The notes under the pieces are model-generated. The model had not been told where the DNA came from and did not search any database. It was given only the letters and a program-made list of their open reading frames with translations. The position numbers and the translations under genes are program-made. DNA of 63,435 nt from Halanaerobiales bacterium. GTDB taxonomy: Bacteria > Bacillota_F > Halanaerobiia > DY22613. The DNA is taken from assembly GCA_023128035.1 (NCBI GenBank), contig JAGMES010000009.1, forward strand, positions 1 to 63,435. Reading direction: 5' to 3'. Shown here piece after piece: positions 29,320 through 39,585 of this stretch (positions are counted from its first letter, which is position 1; the number at the start of each line of letters is the position of its first letter).

Positions 29320-30417
29320 TCATCGACAAGCCTTATAATTTAAACTTATTCCAAGTATACCAAAAATCAAATTAGGAGTCCAGGCTCCTAACACAGGAAG
29401 GATAACCCCCGCTTGCCCGAGTGCTCCCCCAGTTGTCAATACCACATAATAAATAAATATTACAACAATACTAATACCCAATCCTATTGAAGAACCTGAT
29501 CGATTAGGTTGCAAGCCTAATGGTGCTCCCACAAGAGCAAAGATCAAGCAAGAAAATGGGATAGAAAAACGTTGGTGATATTTAACAACCAACTTATCCA
29601 CATTCTTACCATCTTTTTCATAAATACGAATCAAATCAGCCAATTCTTCTGCTGTCATCTCGTCAATTCTTTTCGCATTTTTACTTATCTGATTAGGAGT
29701 GCGATCAATCCTTTTCATATCATATTCTTCAAATTCTGCAATCATTACAGGTTTATCATCTTTTGGATAAGAATATGCTTTCCCATCAAAGAAAACCCAT
29801 TGATCATTCAACCACTTTGCTTCTTTTGCCTGAACAGAAAAAGTCAGCCTTTTTTCCTCATAATCATAAAAATAAACTTGAGATAAAGTCATAGTATCTC
29901 CATTAAACCTATCAGCCCATAATTCATAATCAAGGCTTTTTTTCTTTTTATCAATCTGAGTAACCTTCAAATAATCCTGAGTTGTAGGTAGTGTATCCTG
30001 ATACCGAAACTCTGTCACTAGTCTTCTTGTCTCAAATACTGTGAAAGGAACAACCCTCTCATTTATATAAATTGTTAATCCACTAACCAAAATTCCAACG
30101 ATCAAAACAGGAATGACCATTCGATAAAAACTAACACCACCAGCTTTAAATGCTATAATCTCACTACTTCCTGACATCCTCCCAAAAGCTAATAATGTAG
30201 CCAGAAGGGTTGACATGGGAAAAGTGAGAACAATAACTCCTGGCAATTTTAGCATAAAAATCTTACCAATCAGATCAATTGGCATATCCCATTCAATCAT
30301 ATAGTTTGCTAGTTCAGATACCAGGCTAGAACCAATCATAATACTAGAAAATGCTGCGACACCAAATAAAAAGGGACCTATAAGTTCTGTGAGGATATAC
30401 CAATCTAATCTTTTCAT
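29320..30417 (-). CDS. lptF: LPS export permease, LptF/LptG family
   Basis: Inner-membrane permease that works with LptB to extract LPS. 365 aa with helices near the N-terminus (ELIGPFLFGVAAFSSIMIGS), two more before residue 120, a periplasmic jellyroll domain (about 130-265) and three C-terminal helices (FSIPFSCLIFALVGAPLGLQ). Start ATG 30417 follows GGTGGGAGTG; the longer ORF would run into lptB. Only one LptF/G-type gene is present, so the transporter is either a homodimer or its partner lies elsewhere. Confidence 0.92.
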   Translation of the reverse strand: MKRLDWYILTELIGPFLFGVAAFSSIMIGSSLVSELANYMIEWDMPIDLIGKIFMLKLPGVIVLTFPMSTLLATLLAFGRMSGSSEIIAFKAGGVSFYRMVIPVLIVGILVSGLTIYINERVVPFTVFETRRLVTEFRYQDTLPTTQDYLKVTQIDKKKKSLDYELWADRFNGDTMTLSQVYFYDYEEKRLTFSVQAKEAKWLNDQWVFFDGKAYSYPKDDKPVMIAEFEEYDMKRIDRTPNQISKNAKRIDEMTAEELADLIRIYEKDGKNVDKLVVKYHQRFSIPFSCLIFALVGAPLGLQPNRSGSSIGLGISIVVIFIYYVVLTTGGALGQAGVILPVLGAWTPNLIFGILGISLNYKACR

Positions 30418-30427
30418 CACTCCCACC

Positions 30428-31147
30428 TCACATTGTAAACCTTTCACCAAGATAAATCTTGCGAGCAATTTCGCTATTGGCAATCTCTTCTGATGATCCG
30501 GCAATCAAAATCTTACCTTCATGCATAATATATGCACGATCAGTAATTGATAAAGTCTCACGTACACTATGATCGGTTATTAAAACACCTAGGCCCTTTT
30601 CCCTAAGATGTGCTATAATATCTTGAATATCACTAACTGCAATCGGATCCACTCCGGCAAAAGGTTCATCAAGAAGAATAAATGAAGGGTTTGTTGCCAA
30701 AGCTCTAGCTATCTCCACCCGACGTCTTTCACCACCTGAAAGGCTAGCCCCTTTTTGTTTGCGAACATGCTCAATATGAAACTCCTGTAAAAGAGATTCT
30801 AATCTCTCCTCCTGATCTTCTTTCGGACATTTGACTACTTCTAAGATAGATAAAATATTCTCTTCCACAGACATCTTTCGGAACACAGATGCTTCCTGGG
30901 GCAGATACCCAATCCCCAATCTTGCTCTTCGATGCATTGGCAACCTGGTTATATCTTTACTATCTATAAAAACCTCTCCTTGCTTAGCACGAATCAACCC
31001 TACAATCATATAAAAGGTCGTCGTCTTCCCAGCACCGTTTGGTCCTAGTAATCCTACTATTTCTCCACGGCCCACTTCAAAGGAAACATCATCTACAACC
31101 AGTCGACTTCCATATTTTTTTACTAAATTTTTTGCCAAAATCGTCAT
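30428..31147 (-). CDS. lptB: LPS export ABC transporter ATPase
   Basis: ATPase powering LPS extraction from the inner membrane. 239 aa with Walker [11 protein letters not shown]-loop [13 protein letters not shown] (diagnostic of LptB), signature LSGGERRR, Walker [14 protein letters not shown] and the switch His in [11 protein letters not shown]. Start ATG follows AAGGAGCGATTCTG. It lies between lptA and lptF on the same strand with 10-12 bp gaps. Confidence 0.97.
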   Translation of the reverse strand: MTILAKNLVKKYGSRLVVDDVSFEVGRGEIVGLLGPNGAGKTTTFYMIVGLIRAKQGEVFIDSKDITRLPMHRRARLGIGYLPQEASVFRKMSVEENILSILEVVKCPKEDQEERLESLLQEFHIEHVRKQKGASLSGGERRRVEIARALATNPSFILLDEPFAGVDPIAVSDIQDIIAHLREKGLGVLITDHSVRETLSITDRAYIMHEGKILIAGSSEEIANSEIARKIYLGERFTM

Positions 31148-31159
31148 CAGAATCGCTCC

Positions 31160-31615
31160 TTATTTGTCACCAGTTATTTCAAGATGAGCATTTTTGACAC
31201 GCATAATCCCTGTCTTAAGATCATAAGTTACAACGTTTCCCTGAATTACTTTTCCATCTCGAAAAACTTTTACATCTCCTGTCATGGTTAAAAATTCCTG
31301 CTCCAATTGTAACTCCATACTCTGCGCTGTAGCACTCATTGTTTCAATATTTAACTTTACTTGGCCTTCAATTTTTAGAAAATCTTTATCTTCTTCATAG
31401 AGTAATTTATCTCCCTGAATCTGATAATCCAAATACTTTGCTACAACATTTCCTATAAATTCGATTATATTATTTTCTGTATCAATAATCATTTCATCTC
31501 CATCAACGACAAGTTCCGCTTCTGTTTGACTGGCCGCCACTTGCCAGATTGGCAGAAATGAAAAACTCATTATGGCTATTAATAAAATTCTTACAATAAC
31601 TCTTTTCTGCATCAT
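31160..31615 (-). CDS. lptA: LPS transport periplasmic protein LptA (OstA-like)
   Basis: Periplasmic bridge protein of the Lpt system. 151 aa with a signal peptide (ending QVAAS) and an OstA beta-jellyroll: TENNIIEFIGNVVAKYLDYQIQGDKL is split between two strands, followed by MTGDVKVFRDGKVIQGNVVTYD. Start ATG follows AAAGGTGGTTAAAG, 2 bp after lptC. A longer LptA-like gene exists at 54860. Confidence 0.92.
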   Translation of the reverse strand: MMQKRVIVRILLIAIMSFSFLPIWQVAASQTEAELVVDGDEMIIDTENNIIEFIGNVVAKYLDYQIQGDKLLYEEDKDFLKIEGQVKLNIETMSATAQSMELQLEQEFLTMTGDVKVFRDGKVIQGNVVTYDLKTGIMRVKNAHLEITGDK

Positions 31616-31617
31616 CT

Positions 31618-32178
31618 TTAACCACCTTTTTTGACAATCAGCCGAGGCCGACCTTTGAAATGAATTTTAGTTAATTTAAGATCTGAACTCATCTCTTTTG
31701 CCTGAATAAAAATATCTTCAGATTGGACTGTAATCAAACCTAAAGCATGTAACTGTCCTAGATTTAAATCAATATCAACTTCACCCATAGAAATCTGATA
31801 TTTATCTGTATCTAATGTAACTGGCCCCTTTAATTTAACGATTCCTCCATCATTTATCATCAAACCTTCAGGAGTCGTTAATTCATTCAAAATCTCTTCA
31901 CCATCTACTAATACTGCCTCCATCCCAAGAAAGTTTATATTTCCATTTGCTTCTTCAGAAAATTTTTGAAAAGTGGTGTTCATTTTATATTGCTGATCTT
32001 CTCCATAATAAGTCAATTTTAGGTTTTTAAATTCCCTTTCAGGGATTTCCTCTATCGAAAGATCAGTTTCATACTTTTCTTCAGGTTGATTTAATTGAAT
32101 CTGAATAATCTGATTAATGAAAAAAACTCCTCCGAAAATACAAACAATGATAAAGAGCAGTAAATATTTCTTATTCAA
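31618..32178 (-). CDS. lptC: LPS export protein LptC
   Basis: Bitopic inner-membrane protein passing LPS from LptB2FG to LptA. 186 aa when started at TTG 32178, which follows GGAGGTATTTTT; the longer ORF extends across the divergent glycosyltransferase start and lacks protein-like sequence there. A single N-terminal helix (YLLLFIIVCIFGGVFFINQI) precedes the LptC jellyroll with TTPEGLMINDGGIVKLKG. First gene of lptC-lptA-lptB-lptF. Confidence 0.88.
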   Translation of the reverse strand: MNKKYLLLFIIVCIFGGVFFINQIIQIQLNQPEEKYETDLSIEEIPEREFKNLKLTYYGEDQQYKMNTTFQKFSEEANGNINFLGMEAVLVDGEEILNELTTPEGLMINDGGIVKLKGPVTLDTDKYQISMGEVDIDLNLGQLHALGLITVQSEDIFIQAKEMSSDLKLTKIHFKGRPRLIVKKGG

Positions 32179-32331
32179 AAAAATACCTCCTCTCCTCTCT
32201 CTTATTTTCTCTATAAATCGAAGATTTCCTTTAAGTAATCTCTGGAAGGTAGGGAAAAATAATAACATATTGAAAAGGATTTTCTTATTCTCTCCAGAAT
32301 ACTTGATAAGAAATGAAAGGTGGGTTTTATT

Positions 32332-33420
32332 TTGAAAAAAATATTGTATATTATACCTTATTTGAGTATAGGTGGCACAGAAAAACACGTACTTGACCTA
32401 ATTACCGGATTTGAAGATAAATATGAGCTTTTTTTACTTGCACCCCCTGGGAAGACTTCTGATCAATTCACAGCTCGAAAAGTTAAATATTACCCTTTTC
32501 CTCGCCTTGATCAAAAACTGATTTCAGGGCTAAAAACTTTTTTCGCTCAACTCAAAAAAATCTTAAAAGAAAACACCATTGATTTAATCCATATTCATGG
32601 TGCGCCTGAACTAATCATATTAGTAAAAATGATTAATCGTAAAATCCCTATCCTTTTTACAGTTCATGGATTTCATGGTCCTCGAAAAAGTTGGGATTAC
32701 TTAGGGTGTGCCAAAGTCTGTAATAGATTTGCTTCCAAAGTAATTACCGTTGCAAAAGTGGAAGAAGAAATTCTCATTAAAAAAAGAATACAACCTAAGA
32801 TCATTCAGACCATTCATAATGGTGTTCCTGATCCTAAAAAGCTTGAACTAAAAAAACCTTCAGATCTCAACAAGATTTCTGGCAAGCTTATCATCGGTGC
32901 GATAGCCAGATTTGAAACAACCAAAGGAATTAATTTTCTTATTGATGCTTATTCTTCAATTCAAGAAAAATATCCTTCTCTTCATTTAGTAATTGTTGGT
33001 TCTGGAAGCAAAGAAACTGAACTCAAAAATCAAGTAAATCAACTTAATCTCAATGATAAAATAACCTTTACAGGATATCAAAAAAATGTTCATGATTATC
33101 TTCATATATATGATATTTTTGTCATCCCATCTCTCCATGAAGCACATCCACTGGTCTTGATGGAAGGTATGGGACATGACAAACCAATTATCGCCACAGA
33201 AGTAGGCGGAATTCCTGAAGTAATTGAAGATGGTAAAAATGGGTTATTAGTTCCGCCATCTAACTCTAATGCTTTAGCAAAAGCCATACAAAAACTCTTG
33301 GATGATCCAATCTTAAGAAAAAATATTGGAGAAAAAGCTAGAGAAACATATAACAAAGAGTTTGCCGTTGAACGAATGCTAGAAGAAACAGAAAAAGTCT
33401 ATTTATCATTATTTAGTTAA
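32332..33420 (+). CDS. Glycosyltransferase, GT4
   Basis: A 362-aa GT-B enzyme, plus strand, divergent from the Lpt operon. Shows YLSIGGTEKHVLDL (acceptor loop), FTVHGFHGP, IARFETTKGINFLIDAY and the donor-site PSLHEAHPLVLMEGMG. The start is TTG 32332, preceded by AAAGGTGGG; GTG 32320 would place the site inside the gene. With lipid A genes around, it may act on the LPS core; this is inference. A bidirectional terminator separates it from galU. Confidence 0.88.
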   Translation: MKKILYIIPYLSIGGTEKHVLDLITGFEDKYELFLLAPPGKTSDQFTARKVKYYPFPRLDQKLISGLKTFFAQLKKILKENTIDLIHIHGAPELIILVKMINRKIPILFTVHGFHGPRKSWDYLGCAKVCNRFASKVITVAKVEEEILIKKRIQPKIIQTIHNGVPDPKKLELKKPSDLNKISGKLIIGAIARFETTKGINFLIDAYSSIQEKYPSLHLVIVGSGSKETELKNQVNQLNLNDKITFTGYQKNVHDYLHIYDIFVIPSLHEAHPLVLMEGMGHDKPIIATEVGGIPEVIEDGKNGLLVPPSNSNALAKAIQKLLDDPILRKNIGEKARETYNKEFAVERMLEETEKVYLSLFS

Positions 33421-33423
33421 ACG

Positions 33424-33450
33424 AAAAGCCACAGTTCGCCTGTGGCTTTT
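33424..33450. terminator. Bidirectional terminator between convergent genes
   Basis: A perfect 11-bp stem (AAAAGCCACAG and complement) with loop TTCGC, giving T runs on both strands. It lies between the GT4 stop (33420) and the galU stop (33454). Confidence 0.95.
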
Positions 33451-33453
33451 CCT

Positions 33454-34323
33454 CTAAAGAGTTTGAACTCTTTTCTTCAAATAACTTGCAAAATTATCCT
33501 TCAAATCAGGACGCATCAAAGCTAACTCAACTGTTGCTTCTAAAAATCCTTCCTTCTTTCCAACATCAAAGCGCTGACCTTCAAAAACATAACCGTAAAC
33601 CTGCTGCTTTTTGTTTAGAATTTTTATCGCATCTGTCAATTGAATTTCATTACCTTTTCCTGGAGGTAAATTCTCCAAAATATCAAAAATATCTGGAGGT
33701 AAAATATAACGCCCTATAACCGCCAAGTTGGAGGGAGCCTCTTCAAGAGAAGGTTTCTCTATCATATCTTTTACTTGATATAGCTTATCATTTACTTTCT
33801 CAGCATCTAAGATACCATAACTAGATACATCCTCTTTTCTTACCTGGCTAACAGCTAATACCCCACTATTATTTTGCTCATAAATCTCCATCATCTGCCC
33901 GATGACAGGTTTTTCACTTACAATCACATCATCACCTAATAACACTGCAAAAGGAGCATCTTTTACATGATATTTGGCACAATGAATTGCATGGCCTAAT
34001 CCTAATGGTTCCTTTTGACGCACATAGTGGATTCGCACCATATCAGAAATTTGGCGTATCTCTTTTAAGAGTTCAGTTTTTCCGTTTTTTTCTAATAAAT
34101 ATTCCAATTCAAAAGATTTATCAAAATGATCTTCGATAGCACGCTTATCGCGGCCAGTAATAATAATTATATCTTCAATTCCAGCTTCTACTGCTTCTTC
34201 AATAATATATTGAATCGTAGGTTTATCCACCAAAGGAAGCATCTCTTTTGGTTGAGCCTTCGTAGCGGGTAGCAAACGTGTTCCAAAACCTGCTGCTGGA
34301 ATAACCGCAGTCTTTATTTTCAT
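33454..34323 (-). CDS. galU: UTP-glucose-1-phosphate uridylyltransferase
   Basis: Makes UDP-glucose from glucose-1-phosphate, feeding GalE and the glycosyltransferases. 289 aa; nucleotide-binding motif PAAGFGTRLLPATKAQPKEM near the N-terminus, then KPTIQYIIEEAV, GLGHAIHCAK, VLLGDDV and the C-terminal FDVGKKEGFLEA. ATG 34323 follows GGGGGAGATTTTG; the ORF begins one codon earlier at TTG. Confidence 0.96.
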   Translation of the reverse strand: MKIKTAVIPAAGFGTRLLPATKAQPKEMLPLVDKPTIQYIIEEAVEAGIEDIIIITGRDKRAIEDHFDKSFELEYLLEKNGKTELLKEIRQISDMVRIHYVRQKEPLGLGHAIHCAKYHVKDAPFAVLLGDDVIVSEKPVIGQMMEIYEQNNSGVLAVSQVRKEDVSSYGILDAEKVNDKLYQVKDMIEKPSLEEAPSNLAVIGRYILPPDIFDILENLPPGKGNEIQLTDAIKILNKKQQVYGYVFEGQRFDVGKKEGFLEATVELALMRPDLKDNFASYLKKRVQTL

Positions 34324-34422
34324 CAAAATCTCCCCCTTTAGTTCATTACTAGAGAATTCGGCGTTAATCTTAGCAATCCCTGCAATTTTACTCTTATTAA
34401 ATATGTAATATTAAATATACAA

Positions 34423-35613
34423 TCATAGCCCTAGTTGCTCTAAAATCAACTTGGACATACGATGAATACCACCTTTAGGGCCCATCCGTTCTATTCCGAT
34501 TTTTCCCATTTTTTGATATCTTTCTTTATCATACAAAATCATTAAAAGTTCTTCTGCAACCTTTTCAGGATTAAGCTCAACAACAGAAATACTATCTCCC
34601 AATAGTTTTTTCTGAGCTTTAACAAATTTTTCGTTAAATTGAGGGCCAGCAGTCGGAAAAGCAACAAGAGGCTTACCCATACCCACAGCCTGTTCATTGG
34701 CAGTCCCAGCTAGGCCAATGAAAATTTCACTTTTCTCCAACAGATCACCAAAAGATCCTTTGGTTAATTTAACACAGATTTCGTTCTGGCTAACTAGCAA
34801 AGCCACAATCCCTTCTGCTAACATGTTTTGCTCACTCGAACGAATCATCTTCCAACCAATCTCATTCGCTTGTCGTTCTAATCGTTCTAAAGAAATTTGA
34901 TTAGCAAGAGCAACCAAATACTCCATCTTATCAACCTTTAAACTTTCCAACCGTTCTATTACTTTTAAAATGTCTTTCATATTTTGATAAGCCTCATCCC
35001 TGCTTCCAGGTAAAATCCCTACTATTCTTGCATCTTCAGCAATATCAAAATTTCTTTGAAAAATTTTATAACTATCCATCATGGCATTGCCAACAAATCG
35101 AGCTGGTACATTAGATTCAGCCAATACTTTTGCCGTTTTTTCATCTCTAGGTAGAACAAGATGAGCATATTTACGCATTAAACTTTTCTCAACTCCATAG
35201 TGACCAGTAATATACTCAGATTTAGCTGTAGGTAGAAAAACCATCTGTTTCTTCACAAAAAGCCCTGCTAAAAGTACTAATAGCACATCACCAACCGAGA
35301 TGACTAAATCAACTTCATTACGTACCTTTCTAAGAACCTGAATCTGATCATAGGTATGACCTAGTAAACCACCTCTAATATCTTTATAAAAATTTTTTAG
35401 ATTTTGCCTCATAAATCCCCCAGTTGGCAACTTTTTCAACGGACCTAAAAGTTTCACAGGCAAATCTTTATAAGCTTTCCCATCCCCAACTATCGGTAAA
35501 ACTCTCACCCATAGTCCTTGCTCTTTCTCTAATAAATCTCTTAAAAGGGCAGCCCCAATTATATCCTCACCATGCCCATTACTTAACATCAATATCGAAC
35601 GAACCTTCGGCAT
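34423..35613 (-). CDS. Lipid-A-disaccharide synthase-related protein
   Basis: A 396-aa GT-B fold protein related to LpxB, of the kind also seen in cyanobacteria. Motifs: LSNGHGEDIIGAALLRDL at the N-terminus, RNEVDLVISVGDVLLVLLAG, GILPGSRDEAYQNM and GLAGTANEQAVGMGKPLVAFPT. It is not the true LpxB, which is at 39586. It sits between msbA-like and galU on one strand, so it probably acts on a lipid-linked sugar; substrate unknown. Start ATG follows AAGGAGGCATCTG. Confidence 0.8.
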   Translation of the reverse strand: MPKVRSILMLSNGHGEDIIGAALLRDLLEKEQGLWVRVLPIVGDGKAYKDLPVKLLGPLKKLPTGGFMRQNLKNFYKDIRGGLLGHTYDQIQVLRKVRNEVDLVISVGDVLLVLLAGLFVKKQMVFLPTAKSEYITGHYGVEKSLMRKYAHLVLPRDEKTAKVLAESNVPARFVGNAMMDSYKIFQRNFDIAEDARIVGILPGSRDEAYQNMKDILKVIERLESLKVDKMEYLVALANQISLERLERQANEIGWKMIRSSEQNMLAEGIVALLVSQNEICVKLTKGSFGDLLEKSEIFIGLAGTANEQAVGMGKPLVAFPTAGPQFNEKFVKAQKKLLGDSISVVELNPEKVAEELLMILYDKERYQKMGKIGIERMGPKGGIHRMSKLILEQLGL

Positions 35614-35649
35614 CAGATGCCTCCTTCACTGTGTTAATTACTACCTTTT

Positions 35650-37362
35650 TTACTGAGCCTGATAAAGTCGATAATAATATTCTTCTTTATCAAGCAATTC
35701 ATCATGAGTTCCCATCTCCACAATCTTTCCTTTATCTAAAACTACAATTAGATCCGCATTTACTACTGTAGATAATCGATGGGCAATAAGAAAAGTTGTG
35801 CGGTTTAGCATTACTTCATTTAATGCCTCTTTAACCAACAACTCTGATGCCGTATCCAAAGCCGAAGTCGCTTCATCAAGAATCAAAATCTTTGGATCAG
35901 CTAAAATTGCTCTAGCAATAGAAATCCGCTGTCTTTGACCACCTGATAAAGATTGACCCCTCTCACCTACCATCGTTTGATAACCTTCACTAAAATCTGT
36001 AATAAATTGGTGAGCATTTGCTCGTCTCGCTGCCATCTCAATCTCTTCCATCGTCGCACCTTTTTTACCATAAGCAATATTATAGGCAATAGTTCCCTTA
36101 AAAAGAATCGTCTCTTGCGGAACTATCGCAATCTGTTTTCGAAGTGATTTTATGGTCACATCCCGCAAATCAAACCCATCAATAGTAATCTTCCCTGCTA
36201 TAGGATCATAAAAACGGGGGATCAAATTCACCAAAGTAGTCTTACCTGCCCCACTTTCTCCTACAAAAGCAACAACCTGGCCTGGTTTAACTTTTAAAGA
36301 AATGTCTTTTAAAACTTCTACTTCCCGATCATTATAACCCATAGTTACATGATCAAATTCAACATTTCCTTTGATAGGTGGAAGTTGAATCGGATTATCT
36401 TTCTCTATAATATATTCTTCTACATCTAAAATTTCAAAAATTCGCTCCAATGCACCAGCCGCTCTCTGCATCAGATTCAAATCACGACTAATTAAACTTA
36501 ACGGTTTAATGATAATCCCTAGATAAGCAATAAAACCTACCAATTCTGCTGTTGTTAGATTCCCACGGATTACTTCCATACCTCCATACCAGAAAAAAGC
36601 AATCCCACCGATTGAAGCTAATAGTTCAATTATCGGATTCATTGTAGCCATAATCTGGACACTCTTCATGCTAGAGTTGAAATTTTTTACTAGAGCCTTA
36701 TCATACTTTTTACTCTCATCACTCTCTTTAGAGAAGGCTTTGATAATTCGAATAGCTGAAAAATTTTCTTGAACAATCGTTGTTATATCCGAAATTGCAG
36801 CCTGAATTTTATTACTAACCTGGCGCATTCTGCTACCAAAATTATTGATAACCATTGCAATAAAAGGAAAGACTGCTAAAGTAAAAAGTGCAAGCTTCCA
36901 ATGAATCATGAAAAGAAATGCGACCGAACCAACAACTGTCAAAGGTTGAGCAATCAAACCAGGTAATGCAAGCACCAAACTATTTTCTACTACCTGAGTA
37001 TCATTGGTGATCCTGGAAATTAACTCTCCCACCTGCATTCTTTGATGAAATGCCAAAGACATATATTGTAAATGATGATAAAGCTCTTCTCTTAACTTTA
37101 AAGCCACTTTCTGACCTACTAAAGCTAACAGATACGCCTGACTATAGTAAAAAATACCTTTGATAAAAAACAAAAGAAAAAAGCCAAAGACAAGAAAGTT
37201 TAATCTGCCAATAGAAAGTCTTTCTAGAATAGATATAAATTCTTGCAAAATCAAAGGCACCATCAGATTTGCAAGTGTCATTACTAATAGGCAGAATAAA
37301 CCTAAAAACAATTTACCTTTTAAAGTTTTAAAATATTGAAATAATCGTCGATATACTTTCAT
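35650..37362 (-). CDS. ABC exporter, MsbA-like lipid A flippase
   Basis: Half-size ABC exporter (570 aa) with six N-terminal membrane helices (about residues 15-300) fused to an ATPase domain: Walker A GESGAGKTT, signature SLSGGQRQR, Walker B ILILDEATSALD, switch IAHRLSTV. The context (lipid A synthesis genes on both sides) supports lipid A or LPS flipping, the MsbA role. Start ATG 37362 follows AGGGTGATTAAT. Multidrug export cannot be excluded by sequence alone. Confidence 0.88.
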   Translation of the reverse strand: MKVYRRLFQYFKTLKGKLFLGLFCLLVMTLANLMVPLILQEFISILERLSIGRLNFLVFGFFLLFFIKGIFYYSQAYLLALVGQKVALKLREELYHHLQYMSLAFHQRMQVGELISRITNDTQVVENSLVLALPGLIAQPLTVVGSVAFLFMIHWKLALFTLAVFPFIAMVINNFGSRMRQVSNKIQAAISDITTIVQENFSAIRIIKAFSKESDESKKYDKALVKNFNSSMKSVQIMATMNPIIELLASIGGIAFFWYGGMEVIRGNLTTAELVGFIAYLGIIIKPLSLISRDLNLMQRAAGALERIFEILDVEEYIIEKDNPIQLPPIKGNVEFDHVTMGYNDREVEVLKDISLKVKPGQVVAFVGESGAGKTTLVNLIPRFYDPIAGKITIDGFDLRDVTIKSLRKQIAIVPQETILFKGTIAYNIAYGKKGATMEEIEMAARRANAHQFITDFSEGYQTMVGERGQSLSGGQRQRISIARAILADPKILILDEATSALDTASELLVKEALNEVMLNRTTFLIAHRLSTVVNADLIVVLDKGKIVEMGTHDELLDKEEYYYRLYQAQ

Positions 37363-37466
37363 ATTAATCACCCTAACTTATAAACTTGCATCAAATGTGT
37401 CAGATACTATATAATAAGTTTAGCTTATTAATAATTTTAGTCTTCACAATAGAAAGGAAGTTTATC

Positions 37467-38375
37467 ATGAAACCGAAAGCAAGTGTAATCATTCCGACAT
37501 TTAACCGGAAAGATATTCTTAAAAAAACTCTTCTTGCCATCACTAATCAATCTATCGCACATGTTGACTATGAAGTAATTCTAGTTGATGATGGTTCCAC
37601 CGATGGTACAGATAAGATGGTACAAGCTATCAAGGCAAACCAGCTTATCCGCTATATCTATCAGCCTAATAGTGGACGAGCAATTGCTCGAAACAACGGA
37701 ATCCATCATGCTAAAGGGGAAATTATTATCTTTATCGATAGTGATATAGTCGTAAATCACATCTTTGTGGAATCACATTTAAAAGAACATAAAAATCACA
37801 AAAACACTATCGTCAACGGAGTCGTCATCAATACCTCAAATTTTGAAGATCCCACATCTGAAGAACATAAAATTACTGACTATTCCCGTGCTTCCTTTGC
37901 AACAGGCAACTCTTCTGTAAGGAAAGAATTTTTGTTAAAAGCAGGTCTTTTCGATGAAGAGTTTAACCAATATGGTTGGGAAGACCTAGAATTAGGACAC
38001 CGTCTTCTTGACTTAGGTTTGCAAAAAATAAAAGTAATAGATGCTATTGGATATCATTACAATCCACCAGTTTCATTAGATTATTTACCTCAAATGTTGA
38101 AAAAAGAAAAAGAACGAGGTAAGATGGCCCTTCTTTTCTATGCTAAAAATCCAACTATTCGGACACGATTAACCACTCTTTATGCCTGGCCTTTTTTTCT
38201 TTTAGAACGATTACTTAATCTAGGTGGCTGGCCAGATTGGAAAGTAACCGAAAATCTTTTGGAATTCTTGAAAAAAACCAATCGAAAACGCTTATTTCGC
38301 TTTATATCTCAATTCAAACTGATCCATGCATATTTTAATGGAATGAGAGAAGGTCTGCGCGAATCTCGGAAATAA
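37467..38375 (+). CDS. Glycosyltransferase, GT2
   Basis: GT-A fold family 2 enzyme, 302 aa. ASVIIPTFNRKDIL opens the fold; VDDGSTDGT and FIDSDIVV (the metal-binding DxD-type motif) and GWEDLELGHRL (ED base motif) follow, as in chondroitin polymerase-like GT2s. Start ATG 37467 follows GAAAGGAAG; the longer ORF adds an implausible N-terminus. Divergent from msbA-like gene; its 3' end overlaps the convergent LpxB-like gene by 41 bp. Confidence 0.88.
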   Translation: MKPKASVIIPTFNRKDILKKTLLAITNQSIAHVDYEVILVDDGSTDGTDKMVQAIKANQLIRYIYQPNSGRAIARNNGIHHAKGEIIIFIDSDIVVNHIFVESHLKEHKNHKNTIVNGVVINTSNFEDPTSEEHKITDYSRASFATGNSSVRKEFLLKAGLFDEEFNQYGWEDLELGHRLLDLGLQKIKVIDAIGYHYNPPVSLDYLPQMLKKEKERGKMALLFYAKNPTIRTRLTTLYAWPFFLLERLLNLGGWPDWKVTENLLEFLKKTNRKRLFRFISQFKLIHAYFNGMREGLRESRK

Positions 38376-39567
38376 TTTTTTCTGCGGCCTTCTCTTCTTT
38401 TTTATAATTTTGTAATCGTTCTTTAACATCAAAAATTTCCTGTTCTAATACCTCCCTAATCCGTTCAGCAATCATCTTAGGAGTTAACACACCAATTAAC
38501 TCAGGAAAAATCTTTTCATCTGCTGAACGATTTACTGGTGAGATAAATTTAAATTTAGGTAACAATTTTGGAATTACAATCTTACGTTTTAAGAAAGAAC
38601 CCAGCAATGGAATTTGACCTATAATTCCAACTAAACCAGGTAAAGGTATTAGCTCTGGTCTATTCAATGGTAAAATAACCAAAGTAGGAATTTCCATAGC
38701 AGCCAATTCGACATTATTGGTACCTGGTAAAGATAGTGCTAGATTGCTCACTTGCATCGAATTATAAGAATTACCTTGATAGATAATAAATTTATGCTCA
38801 TCTATCGTAAGGTTATAAATTCCCTCAATACCTGTATCACTAATCTTACAAGTACTATCTTGAAGCCCTTTTAAAAATTTCTGAAAATTATCTAGAGTTA
38901 TAAAAGGTGCTAGAGTGATGATAATTTTCATTTTTTCTTTAAGCAGAGTTAACGATTTTAAGAAAAGTGGAACTGTTTCAACCAGTTCATGAGGTCTACT
39001 CCCAGGAAAGATGTTTATCACCTTATCATTCTCGTCGATCCCCAATCTTTGCCTGATCTCCTCCTTAGAAAAATCAGGTTTAACAGCATCCAACATCAGA
39101 TCACCAACAATTCTTATCTTAGCACTGTTTATCCCTTTACTTTTTAATCGAGTTTCAACCTTCTCTGAAGGAACAAAAAAGAGACGAATCTTCTCATCAT
39201 GCCCAGCATCTCGCTCACTATAAGCATAAATAGGAAAATTAAACCTCTTACCCAAAAGCGTAGCATGGCCTAAGTCTCCTCCCAAAAAAAGAACAAAACC
39301 CTCATTAGCGGGTCGAAAACCCTTGGGTTTCTTTTTGAAAATATTTTGTCTAAAAATTACATACCGTATATAATCACCAGGTCCAATCACCTGATCAACT
39401 TCTGGAAAACTTTCAACCACTGGCACTTCTCTACCACTGGCAAAAGTACAAGGAGGAATAAAAACTGTAATCTTACTATGTGGCAATTCTTTTTTGATTC
39501 TTTTAACCATAGGTTTTACCCAAGCTGATACTTCACCTGGACTATTAGTTGTAAGAATTACATCCAT
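38335..39567 (-). CDS. LpxB-related glycosyltransferase-like protein
   Basis: A 410-aa GT-B-like protein with the opening TTNSPGEVSAWVKP, which parallels the GEVSGDMQAA start of LpxB; also RIVGDLMLDAV, INIFPGSRPHEL, and SLPGTNNVELAAMEIPTLVILP, matching LpxB's donor region. It directly follows lpxB in the operon (18 bp). It is a second LpxB-like paralogue; substrate unknown. Convergent 41-bp overlap with the GT2 gene. Confidence 0.78.
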   Translation of the reverse strand: MDVILTTNSPGEVSAWVKPMVKRIKKELPHSKITVFIPPCTFASGREVPVVESFPEVDQVIGPGDYIRYVIFRQNIFKKKPKGFRPANEGFVLFLGGDLGHATLLGKRFNFPIYAYSERDAGHDEKIRLFFVPSEKVETRLKSKGINSAKIRIVGDLMLDAVKPDFSKEEIRQRLGIDENDKVINIFPGSRPHELVETVPLFLKSLTLLKEKMKIIITLAPFITLDNFQKFLKGLQDSTCKISDTGIEGIYNLTIDEHKFIIYQGNSYNSMQVSNLALSLPGTNNVELAAMEIPTLVILPLNRPELIPLPGLVGIIGQIPLLGSFLKRKIVIPKLLPKFKFISPVNRSADEKIFPELIGVLTPKMIAERIREVLEQEIFDVKERLQNYKKEEKAAEKIISEIRADLLSFH

Positions 39568-39585
39568 TCCACTATCCCCACTTTC

